DNA of 7,512 nt from positions 1 to 7,512 of the forward strand of contig JAFLJU010000540.1 in the NCBI GenBank assembly GCA_022712835.1. Direction: 5' to 3'. A program made the position numbers and the translations under genes. The notes under the pieces are model-generated. The model searched no databases, had not been told where the DNA came from, and was given only the letters and a program-made list of their open reading frames with translations. Each line of letters opens with the position of its first letter. Position 1 is the first letter of the stretch. This DNA is from Desulfobacteraceae bacterium. GTDB lineage: Bacteria; Desulfobacterota; Desulfobacteria; Desulfobacterales; Desulfobacteraceae. Shown one piece after another: positions 1 through 5,318 of this stretch.

Positions 1-107
1 AGGGTGAGGATCATTTGAACCGTTGCCTTCATTTTGTCTGGAAAGGCAAAATAGGGAAGCCCCTCAACAATCATGACCATGCCAATGACACAAAGAAAAA
101 ATTTCAC
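1..107 (-). CDS. DUF2065 family small membrane protein (5' part only, cut by window edge)
   Basis: Reading the minus strand from a GTG at 107 gives 35 codons open to the window edge. The protein begins MKFFLCVIGMVMIVEGLPYF and continues AFPDKMKATVQ. This matches the start of DUF2065 (YjeT-like) proteins: a short hydrophobic helix, then a GLPYF-x-FP-x-KMK motif, in a family of about 60 residues with no firmly assigned role. The GTG start is chosen because it gives the normal family N-terminus and has AGGGA nine bases upstream. The ATG at 80 would lose half the first helix. The gene is divergent from gatB across about 170 bases. I saw no convincing promoter for it. The family assignment is from recognition of the motif, since most of the C-terminal half lies outside the window. 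Confidence 0.72.
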   Translation of the reverse strand, partial: MKFFLCVIGMVMIVEGLPYFAFPDKMKATVQMILT

Positions 108-196
108 TCAATATTATCCCTGTTATTTCCTGCGGTTATAAAATATTCAAATCCTTCTTTTATATTTTTAAAGAGGGTATTGCAATAAAAATTATA

Positions 197-225
197 TTGA
201 TTATTCAAAATATCAAGGTTATAAA
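197..225 (+). promoter_or_regulatory. Predicted sigma70-type promoter of gatB
   Basis: TTGATT (197-202) and TATAAA (220-225) are separated by exactly 17 bases in a very AT-rich stretch. The -35 matches consensus at four of six positions and the -10 at five of six. Transcription would start near 232, giving a leader of about 45 nt before the gatB ATG at 278. It is the best promoter in the 170-base divergent gap (108-277). The rest of that gap shows nothing else I can name. Confidence 0.55.
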
Positions 226-277
226 GGAAGGCTATTGTTAAATAGATTGATACAAAATCAAAGGAATGTACTTATTT

Positions 278-1705
278 ATGGTATTTGAACCCGTCATTGG
301 TCTTGAAGTCCATGCCCAATTAAAAACAAAGACAAAAATTTTCTGCGGTTGTTCCACCCAATTTGGAAAATCCCCCAATGCCAATACTTGTCCGGTATGC
401 ACGGGTATGCCGGGTGTGCTGCCAGTGCTCAACCAAAAGGCAGTTACCTTTGCCATCAAAGCGGCACTGGCAACCGACTGTACCGTTGCCAGGGAAAGCC
501 GGTTTGATAGGAAAAATTATTTCTACCCGGACCTGCCCAAGGGGTATCAGATCACCCAGTATGCAGCTCCCATTGCCGAACACGGCCATCTTGACATTGA
601 AACAGAACAAAGGGGGCCTAAAACCATCGGGATCACCCGAATTCATATGGAAGAGGATGCCGGCAAGCTGATCCATGATCCCATCCTAGGTAAAAGTAAA
701 GTGGATTTAAACCGCACCGGCGTCCCCCTCATCGAAATTGTCAGTGAACCCGATATTCGAACGGCCAAAGAAGCAGGGGCCTACCTTCGAAAACTTCATG
801 CCATTTTAAAGTATATTGATGTTTGTGACGGTAACATGGAAGAGGGAAGTTTCCGGTGTGATGCCAATATTTCCCTGCGTCCCGTGGGTCAGGAACAATT
901 TGGGACTCGAGCGGAACTTAAAAACTTAAATTCCTTTAAAAATGTCGAGAAAGCCATTCTCTATGAAATAGAACGCCAAACCTATGTGCTGGAAGAAGGA
1001 AAGAAAGTCATCCAGGAAACACGCCTCTGGGATCCCGATAAAAACAAAACAACTTCCATGCGCGGAAAAGAAGAAGCCCACGATTATCGGTATTTCCCCG
1101 ACCCCGATCTTGTCCCCCTGATTGTGGACGATGATTGGATTGAAACGGCACGACAGCAAATGCCGGAACTTCCGGATCAAAAACGCACACGGTTCATGGA
1201 AGAATTTCAATTATCGGCTTATGATGCAGAGGTTTTGACCACAAATATTGACCTGGCCAATTATTTTGAAGAAACCATATCAAAGTTATCAGACATAAAA
1301 CAGGCCGCCAACTGGACCATGACCACCCTTCTTGGCATGCTCAATGCGAAGGGATTGGATATCTCAGAATCCCCCATCTCGGCCCTTTCATTTTCGACCC
1401 TTTTACAGCTTCTTGAAAAGGGAACTATCAATGCCAACACAGCCAAAACCATATTTGAAGAAATGATTGAATCGGGAAAAGATCCGGCCACAATTGTCAG
1501 GGAAAAAGGCCTTGAACAGGTATCGGATCACTCTGAACTTGAAAAGATGGTGGATGCGGTTATCAATGATAACCCCAAGGAAACGGCTGCCTATCGGGAA
1601 GGAAAAACCAAATTGTTCAGTTTTTTCATGGGACAACTCATGAAAAAGACCCAGGGCAAAGCCGACCCGAAGATTGTCACCCCATTACTTTTATCAAAAC
1701 TTTAA
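278..1705 (+). CDS. gatB: Aspartyl/glutamyl-tRNA amidotransferase subunit B (GatB)
   Basis: GatB is the tRNA-binding and kinase subunit of cytoplasmic GatCAB. It phosphorylates and then transamidates Glu-tRNA(Gln) and/or Asp-tRNA(Asn), using ammonia channelled from GatA. The 475 residues are full length for the family. Visible signatures are the N-terminal [12 protein letters not shown]; four cysteines (CGC at 23-25, CPVC at 38-41) matching the zinc cluster of many GatB proteins; [11 protein letters not shown] near residue 82; HMEEDAGK near 123; and [16 protein letters not shown] near 144. His12 and Glu125 fall where metal-binding residues are described in the family. The YqeY-like tRNA-binding tail ends [16 protein letters not shown]. 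The start at 278 is preferred to an ATG four codons earlier because it begins directly with the family's N-terminus and has AAAGGA upstream, whereas that sequence abuts the earlier ATG. gatA and gatC are not adjacent here. The next gene follows after 12 bases, so they are probably co-transcribed. Confidence 0.97.
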   Translation: MVFEPVIGLEVHAQLKTKTKIFCGCSTQFGKSPNANTCPVCTGMPGVLPVLNQKAVTFAIKAALATDCTVARESRFDRKNYFYPDLPKGYQITQYAAPIAEHGHLDIETEQRGPKTIGITRIHMEEDAGKLIHDPILGKSKVDLNRTGVPLIEIVSEPDIRTAKEAGAYLRKLHAILKYIDVCDGNMEEGSFRCDANISLRPVGQEQFGTRAELKNLNSFKNVEKAILYEIERQTYVLEEGKKVIQETRLWDPDKNKTTSMRGKEEAHDYRYFPDPDLVPLIVDDDWIETARQQMPELPDQKRTRFMEEFQLSAYDAEVLTTNIDLANYFEETISKLSDIKQAANWTMTTLLGMLNAKGLDISESPISALSFSTLLQLLEKGTINANTAKTIFEEMIESGKDPATIVREKGLEQVSDHSELEKMVDAVINDNPKETAAYREGKTKLFSFFMGQLMKKTQGKADPKIVTPLLLSKL

Positions 1706-1717
1706 GGGAACAATACC

Positions 1718-2353
1718 ATGAAAATCACCATTGTGTTCCACCGAATTCTCTTTGCAGCACTGATCTGTATGCTTTGCCTTACCCATACACTTTCCACGGC
1801 CAGGGCCGAAGAGGTAAAGACCATGGCAGTTCTTCCCTTCACCATAAATGCGAATGAAGATCTTAGCCATATTCAAAACGGGATCATTTACATGCTCTAT
1901 TCCCGACTCTCCTGGCAAGACCACGTGGTGGTCATCCCCAAACGACAACTCCAGGATCAATTGTCGACACTGGGGACTGCCACGGGCAATGAGCTCATTG
2001 GTAAAATTGCCACCCAGACAGACAGCGATTACGTCCTTGCAGGCTCCATCACAAAACTTGCCGGATCTTTCAGCATTGACACCCAGCTTTATGATATCAA
2101 AAACAAACGATTTATGACATTTTTTGAACAATCCAAGGACAGTGATGAACTCATCGACAAGGTGGATAGAATCGCTGCCACCATCAATAAGGAAGCGTTT
2201 AATCGCGCCACTGTTACCCTAGAACGCATGAAAAGAGAAAAACAGGCCCATATAAACCAATTGAAACGGCAAAACCCTGAACGCCTAATGAATGTCCCGG
2301 CAGGCCAACCAGAATCAGGTCCAGGCTGGAGACTCTGGGAATATATTTTTTAA
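1718..2353 (+). CDS. Exported FlgO/TolB-N-like domain protein, 211 aa
   Basis: A signal peptide (hydrophobic residues 9-22, cleavage probably after STARA at residue 30) is followed by an alpha/beta domain of about residues 33-165. It opens TMAVLPFTIN, continues with a helix containing QNGIIYMLYSRL, and has DYVLAGSITKLAGSFSID and FFEQS. This is the pattern of the FlgO/LpoB/TolB-N-like fold found in periplasmic or lipid-anchored envelope proteins. The tail (about 165-211) is charged and then ends in an aromatic patch, GWRLWEYIF. There is no lipobox, so it is likely soluble periplasmic. The domain is clearly paralogous to residues 35-170 of the large minus-strand protein at 5319-6962, with shared anchors QNG, GS(I/L)T, FFEQS and FNR. 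AAGGGA overlaps the gatB stop eight bases before the ATG, so the gene is translated within the gatB transcript. Its precise function is unknown; the domain call is by pattern, not by search. Confidence 0.85.
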   Translation: MKITIVFHRILFAALICMLCLTHTLSTARAEEVKTMAVLPFTINANEDLSHIQNGIIYMLYSRLSWQDHVVVIPKRQLQDQLSTLGTATGNELIGKIATQTDSDYVLAGSITKLAGSFSIDTQLYDIKNKRFMTFFEQSKDSDELIDKVDRIAATINKEAFNRATVTLERMKREKQAHINQLKRQNPERLMNVPAGQPESGPGWRLWEYIF

Positions 2354-2459
2354 GACCGTTTCAAGTAAAGAAAAAGGGGTGATCAACGATCAATTCAATG
2401 CGTACCCCATCGTTCTCTCCATATCCCCAAAGGGTAGGGATTAGCTTCTACACAAAGAG

Positions 2460-2498
2460 AAAGGCCTGGTAATCTTAAAAGATCACCAGGCCTTTTTT
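2460..2498 (+). terminator. Intrinsic terminator after the gatB operon, possibly bidirectional
   Basis: An 11-bp perfect stem, AAAGGCCTGGT (2460-2470) with ACCAGGCCTTT (2485-2495), is extended inward after one mismatch by ATCTT/AAGAT. Six T's end at 2498. The T-run favours the plus strand, ending the gatB transcript. On the minus strand the tail reads TTTCTCTTT, weaker, but it is the only terminator downstream of porin 1, so it may serve both convergent genes. The stretch 2354-2459 shows nothing else clear. Confidence 0.85.
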
Positions 2499-2502
2499 AT
2501 AC

Positions 2503-2513
2503 ATTCAGGTGGT
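2503..2513 (+). repeat. Porin 1 trailer copy of the porin-flanking element
   Basis: ATTCAGGTGGT lies between the porin 1 stop codon and the terminator. It is the exact inverse complement of ACCACCTGAAT in the porin 1 leader (3734-3744), 11 of 11. On the mRNA it reads ACCACCUGAAU. Confidence 0.6.
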
Positions 2514-2540
2514 ATGGGTTAAGCGCTATATTTGCTTAAA

Positions 2541-3698
2541 TTAGAAGTTGACCTGCCATTTGATACCATAGTAAGTGATGGCTGGGTCATTGTCTTGTTT
2601 CATGTCACATCGGCCAATTTCAGGGGTAAGAAAAACACCTGGGGCCAGAAAAATTGTGGACTGAATATAATAGGTTTCCGCATCATCCTTGGAAGCACCA
2701 GGAATGTCAAGTTTGGTACTGACATAACCATATCCAGCTTCCAGGTAGAGCCCTTTTCGAATCGCATAGCCAGCAACAATCAATCCTGCCTTTGCATCTC
2801 TATCATTCACGTTCACGCCATCCCATTGGGCAAAGCCGAAGCCGTCCCCATCGAGAGTAGATGCAGCAGCATTGGAGGCATCTGAAAAGATTTTACCATT
2901 GACCAGAATATCTGCCATGTTGCCGACATTCTGACCACCCCAAACATTTCCTTTAAGATAGAGCGCGCCGATATCCAGACGTCCACCAATACCTACAATC
3001 CAGGAATTCACGCTAGAAGATTGTCCGCCTGAAACAACGTCAAAGGTCTGATAACCGGCTGCTGTTGCGACATGACCCTTATCAAAATCATATTTGTATT
3101 TGGCCTGGATGGAAGGAATTTTTACTTCTCTATCGGGTTGTACATTCATCACGGTGGAAGCAGCAGTGAGTGCAGGAGTCAAGGCAATCAAGGTCTTGGG
3201 CTGAACAGCCGCAATCTGAAAATTACCGAATTTCAAGCGGATCATTGCCTTCCGGCTGCCATATAGCATGCCGAAGGTACTCATGTTGTGATCGCCCTTG
3301 TTGAACCCGTCTATACTGTAGGTCTGGTTAGAATAGGGAAACAGCAGGGGGGTATAATTCTGACCAATTCCCAGGGAGCCTGCGCCAAAATTCCATTCAC
3401 CCCAGAGGATACGAAGGTTGACACCCCCAAGTGTACCGTATTCAAAATGCCCGGTGAGTTCATCATTAACTTTTACTTTCGCACCGATACGGGCGTTGCC
3501 ATAGATTTTTTGCTCATAATTGGCTGTGTCCGCACCAACCGCCAGGCCCAAAGCGGCACCACCTGAAGTAAAGGGACTCTTATCAAACTGAGTGTAAGTG
3601 GTATTCACACGGGCTGACCCGTAAAAATTCCAGTCTGCGGCATAGGCCGAACCTGTCATAAATACAAGTACGACAGCAATCATCATTAGCTTTTTCAT
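2541..3698 (-). CDS. Outer-membrane porin 1 (385 aa)
   Basis: This is a beta-barrel porin for diffusion of small solutes across the outer membrane. A 20-residue signal peptide ends GSAYA, and the mature protein begins ADWNFYGSARVNTTYTQ. The body alternates amphipathic strands with polar loops: GNARIGAKVKVNDELTGHFEYGT, WGEWNFGAGSLGIGQNYTPL and LYGSRKAMIRLKFGNFQIA. The last strand ends YYGIKWQVNF, with the terminal phenylalanine recognised by the BAM assembly machinery. AAGGAG lies five bases before the ATG. It is a tandem paralogue of porin 2 (4140-5171), sharing the start, the WGEWNFGAG region and the APGVF-x-PE-x-GR end. It is about 40 residues longer, mostly in the middle (about residues 160-290), where loops would differ. 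It has a single cysteine in EIGRCDM near the end. Its 441-base upstream gap contains its own promoter and leader elements. The solute specificity cannot be read from sequence. Confidence 0.9.
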   Translation of the reverse strand: MKKLMMIAVVLVFMTGSAYAADWNFYGSARVNTTYTQFDKSPFTSGGAALGLAVGADTANYEQKIYGNARIGAKVKVNDELTGHFEYGTLGGVNLRILWGEWNFGAGSLGIGQNYTPLLFPYSNQTYSIDGFNKGDHNMSTFGMLYGSRKAMIRLKFGNFQIAAVQPKTLIALTPALTAASTVMNVQPDREVKIPSIQAKYKYDFDKGHVATAAGYQTFDVVSGGQSSSVNSWIVGIGGRLDIGALYLKGNVWGGQNVGNMADILVNGKIFSDASNAAASTLDGDGFGFAQWDGVNVNDRDAKAGLIVAGYAIRKGLYLEAGYGYVSTKLDIPGASKDDAETYYIQSTIFLAPGVFLTPEIGRCDMKQDNDPAITYYGIKWQVNF

Positions 3699-3733
3699 CT
3701 TTTCTCCTTAAGTTAAAATTTGGCAAACGGCTC

Positions 3734-3744
3734 ACCACCTGAAT
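3734..3744 (-). repeat. Porin 1 leader copy of the porin-flanking element
   Basis: On the mRNA strand this reads ATTCAGGTGGT (then GAG), about 35 bases before the porin 1 start. It pairs perfectly with the trailer copy at 2503-2513. The porin 2 leader has TTCAGGTGGTGA in the same relative place. Confidence 0.6.
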
Positions 3745-3745
3745 C

Positions 3746-3781
3746 AAAAAACAGAATGCTCCTTTTAAACACCTGTTTTTT
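3746..3781 (-). promoter_or_regulatory. Porin 1 leader RNA hairpin with shared GGAG loop
   Basis: On the minus strand, AAAAAACAG (3781-3773) pairs perfectly with CTGTTTTTT (3754-3746). Inside it GTG pairs with CAT across one bulged base, leaving the 11-nt loop TTTAAAAGGAG. The same loop, inside a 19-nt identical block (3757-3775), occurs in the porin 2 leader on a different stem. The loop carries a Shine-Dalgarno-like/GGA motif about 55 nt before the true ribosome binding site. This fits a regulated leader, with a CsrA-type site, small-RNA target or ribosome standby site as candidates. Function is inferred. Confidence 0.55.
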
Positions 3782-3795
3782 AACAAGAGAGACCA

Positions 3796-3816
3796 AGCGT
3801 TCCTTTTATAAACGCT
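3796..3816 (-). promoter_or_regulatory. Second leader hairpin of porin 1, AAAAGG in loop
   Basis: On the minus strand AGCGTT (3816-3811) pairs with AACGCT (3801-3796), enclosing TATAAAAGG. It lies close to the predicted transcript start and resembles the downstream hairpin in presenting an AAAAGG(A) sequence. The porin 2 leader has no counterpart. Confidence 0.4.
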
Positions 3817-3830
3817 GTTTACAATCACAC

Positions 3831-3857
3831 TTAATAAATTGTAATAGCCCTTGTCAA
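3831..3857 (-). promoter_or_regulatory. Predicted promoter of porin 1
   Basis: On the minus strand a perfect -35, TTGACA (3857-3852), is followed after 15 bases by TATTAA (3836-3831). TTAAGT at a 17-base spacing is an alternative -10. The first bases, TTGACAAG, are identical to the porin 2 promoter. Transcription would start near 3822, giving a leader of about 125 nt. Confidence 0.6.
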
Positions 3858-3862
3858 CATCT

Positions 3863-3900
3863 TTCGCAACAATTTTTTACAAATTCGCAACAATTTGTAA
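3863..3900 (-). promoter_or_regulatory. Putative activator/operator site upstream of porin 1 promoter: direct repeat plus dyad
   Basis: TTCGCAACAATTT occurs twice on the plus strand, at 3863-3875 and 3884-3896, exactly 21 bases apart (two helical turns). The second copy sits inside a perfect dyad: TTACAAATT (3877-3885), six bases, AATTTGTAA (3892-3900). The block begins five bases upstream of the -35 hexamer, at roughly -45 to -78 from the predicted start, which suits an upstream activator. The binding protein is unknown. Confidence 0.5.
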
Positions 3901-4051
3901 TGGGTCGTGAAACTTTCCGGCAACACAGATTAAAAACCGTAAGGATTGCAATTTTCAAGGAGGGGGTATTATGAATGAAAGCCCGGGGAAATAAAACAGA
4001 CTTTCGTGTCTGGCAAGAAATGCAACGAGTAACTGATCTTTAGTTTTAAAC
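3901..4051. other. Intergenic stretch between porin 2 terminator and porin 1 control region
   Basis: No gene is supported. Two minor items are visible. A seven-codon plus-strand frame (MNESPGK, 3971-3994) sits behind an unusually strong AAGGAGG. A five-pair stem, CAGAC (3997-4001) with GTCTG (4008-4012), is followed on the minus strand by TTTTATTT, so it could be a weak back-up terminator for porin 2. Confidence 0.4.
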
Positions 4052-4094
4052 AAAAAAAAATGGGCTGATGATTATGAAATCATCAGCCCATTTT
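4052..4094 (-). terminator. Strong intrinsic terminator of porin 2
   Basis: A 17-bp perfect stem, AAAATGGGCTGATGATT (4057-4073) with its complement at 4078-4094, closes a four-base loop. On the minus strand it runs into nine T's (complement of the A-run 4052-4060). It separates porin 2 from porin 1, so the two are probably separate transcripts. Confidence 0.92.
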
Positions 4095-4100
4095 AAGCAA

Positions 4101-4110
4101 TTCAGGTGGT
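4101..4110 (+). repeat. Porin 2 trailer copy of the porin-flanking element
   Basis: TTCAGGTGGT, preceded by A and followed by AC, lies between the porin 2 stop and its terminator. It is the exact inverse complement of the porin 2 leader copy (5206-5215), and identical over ATTCAGGTGGTA to the porin 1 trailer copy. Confidence 0.6.
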
Positions 4111-4139
4111 ACGTGATAGAGATATACTTCTAAACTAAA

Positions 4140-5171
4140 TTAGAAGTTGATCTGCCATTTAATACCAAAGTAATCAGTCTCTGTATCTCCGCCTTCGTCA
4201 CCATCAATACGACCCATCTCAGGAACAAAGAACACACCAGGTGCCAGAGTTACAGTAGAATTCAGGTAATAAGATTGAGCTTTGTCTTTGTTGGAACCAT
4301 CAACATCATACTCGGTAGCAACATAACCATAACCTACTTCAAAGTTAAACATATCATTTAGTGTAAACCCAGCAGCGATCATTGCACCAAAGACATCATT
4401 ATCTACAACGTCAGTTGCGGTAAGGGCAGCATAACCACCTTTCCAAGCATTAGTTCCATCAGTATCAATAGCAATCATGTTACCGGCATTCTGGCCAAGG
4501 AAAAAGTTAGTACCTACGTAAAAAGCACCAAATGTTGCACTTCCACCAAGAGCGAATACATAAGAATCAATATCATTTTCAACTCCACCAACTGTAGCAG
4601 AATAAGTCTGATATCCGAAACCAGCTTTCACACCGAAATTATCCATTTTCATTGTATAGGCAAGTTCGATAGCGGGCATTTTAACTTCTGTAGAGGTAGC
4701 TACAAGACCGTCATTAACTTGATTTGCTCCAAGGAAAGCGACTTTAAAACCACCAAAAGTCAACTGTAGCATAGCTTCACGACCGGAGTAAAGACCACCC
4801 TGGGCAAGAAGATCATTGTCACCACCATAAACTTGGTCAGAGTAGAACCAGTTCAGGGGAGTATAAGTCTGACCAACCAACAATTTACCTGCTCCGAAAT
4901 TCCATTCACCGTAAAGTTTACGAACATTGACGCCTGTACCATATTCAAAACCAGCTGTCAGTTCGTCACTGACTTTTACTGTGGCACCAAAACGGGAGTT
5001 ACCCTGAACAGCTTCTGAATACTGGTAATTACTGTCTGCACCGCTATCAATAACTTCAGACTGTGAGTAGAATGTTGCAACACGCGCTGATCCGTAAAAG
5101 TTCCAATCTGCAGCATATGCAGAACTTGTAAGCATTGCCAGAGCGGCAACCATAACCATTAATCTTTTCAT
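4140..5171 (-). CDS. Outer-membrane porin 2 (343 aa)
   Basis: This is the tandem paralogue of porin 1. The signal peptide of 20 residues ends SSAYA, and the mature part begins ADWNFYGSARVATFYSQ. Barrel strands include GNSRFGATVKVSDELTAGFEY, YGEWNFGAGKLLVGQTYTPL and GLYSGREAMLQLTFGGFKVA. The last strand ends YFGIKWQINF with terminal phenylalanine. The frame is open for 49 more codons upstream, but the start at 5171 is right: AAAGGAG lies six bases before it and the signal peptide begins there. The upstream part is the leader. By eye, its codons favour GGT, GTT, GCT, CGT and ACT more than porin 1 does, which in bacteria often marks high expression, so this may be the major porin. It has its own promoter only 30 bases after the preceding gene and a strong terminator of its own. 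Confidence 0.92.
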   Translation of the reverse strand: MKRLMVMVAALAMLTSSAYAADWNFYGSARVATFYSQSEVIDSGADSNYQYSEAVQGNSRFGATVKVSDELTAGFEYGTGVNVRKLYGEWNFGAGKLLVGQTYTPLNWFYSDQVYGGDNDLLAQGGLYSGREAMLQLTFGGFKVAFLGANQVNDGLVATSTEVKMPAIELAYTMKMDNFGVKAGFGYQTYSATVGGVENDIDSYVFALGGSATFGAFYVGTNFFLGQNAGNMIAIDTDGTNAWKGGYAALTATDVVDNDVFGAMIAAGFTLNDMFNFEVGYGYVATEYDVDGSNKDKAQSYYLNSTVTLAPGVFFVPEMGRIDGDEGGDTETDYFGIKWQINF

Positions 5172-5191
5172 CTTTTTCTCCTTTGAAATTT

Positions 5192-5206
5192 TGAACATTA
5201 TGTTCA
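5192..5206. repeat. 15-bp palindrome in the porin 2 leader
   Basis: TGAACAT-T-ATGTTCA is a perfect dyad about 20 bases before the porin 2 start, and its right end is the first base of the flanking element. As RNA it would fold only weakly (tight loop), so a DNA-binding site is possible. Porin 1 has no counterpart. Confidence 0.4.
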
Positions 5207-5215
5207 CCACCTGAA
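5206..5215 (-). repeat. Porin 2 leader copy of the porin-flanking element
   Basis: On the mRNA strand this reads TTCAGGTGGT followed by GA, as in the porin 1 leader. It pairs ten of ten with the trailer copy at 4101-4110. Confidence 0.6.
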
Positions 5216-5223
5216 AAACCGAA

Positions 5224-5248
5224 CCAAGTGCTCCTTTTAAACACCTGG
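5224..5248 (-). promoter_or_regulatory. Porin 2 leader RNA hairpin with shared GGAG loop
   Basis: On the minus strand CCAGGTG (5248-5242) pairs with CACTTGG (5230-5224), six Watson-Crick pairs and one G-U. It encloses TTTAAAAGGAG, the identical 11-nt loop of the porin 1 leader hairpin. The outer stem differs from that of porin 1, so the fold is kept while the sequence changes. The loop lies about 50 nt before the true ribosome binding site. Confidence 0.55.
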
Positions 5249-5265
5249 CCCAGAATATTAATTCT

Positions 5266-5294
5266 CTTAGATCAGTTTTACATAGGCTTGTCAA
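5266..5294 (-). promoter_or_regulatory. Predicted promoter of porin 2
   Basis: On the minus strand TTGACA (5294-5289, perfect) and TCTAAG (5271-5266, four of six) are spaced 17 bases apart. Transcription would start near 5259, for a leader of about 90 nt. A small dyad, AGAAT-TAAT-ATTCT (5265-5252), lies over the predicted start point. No terminator separates this promoter from the FG-GAP gene ending at 5319. Confidence 0.65.
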
Positions 5295-5318
5295 TGCTTT
5301 TTTCTTGCATAAGCACAA

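Noticed and set aside
1694..2131. 145-codon minus-strand frame opposite the 211-aa protein
   Set aside because: Shadow of a gene with a signal peptide, ribosome site and a paralogue in the window.
2376..2413. GGGGT...ACCCC hairpin after the 211-aa gene
   Set aside because: Five base pairs around a long loop and no T-run. The real terminator follows at 2460-2498.
3583..3828. Leader peptide translated from the AAAAGGAG loop in the porin leaders
   Set aside because: Frames beginning at the shared GTGGTG run in frame into porin 2 but out of frame through porin 1, and the encoded sequences differ, so a conserved leader peptide is not supported.
3720..3974. 84-codon plus-strand frame across the porin 1 control region
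   Set aside because: It begins at a TTG without a ribosome site, overlaps promoter, repeats and hairpins, and its translation shows no recognisable features.
4140..5318. Longer porin 2 reading frame starting at 5318
   Set aside because: The extra 49 codons cover the promoter and leader. The signal peptide and a clean AAAGGAG site place the start at 5171.
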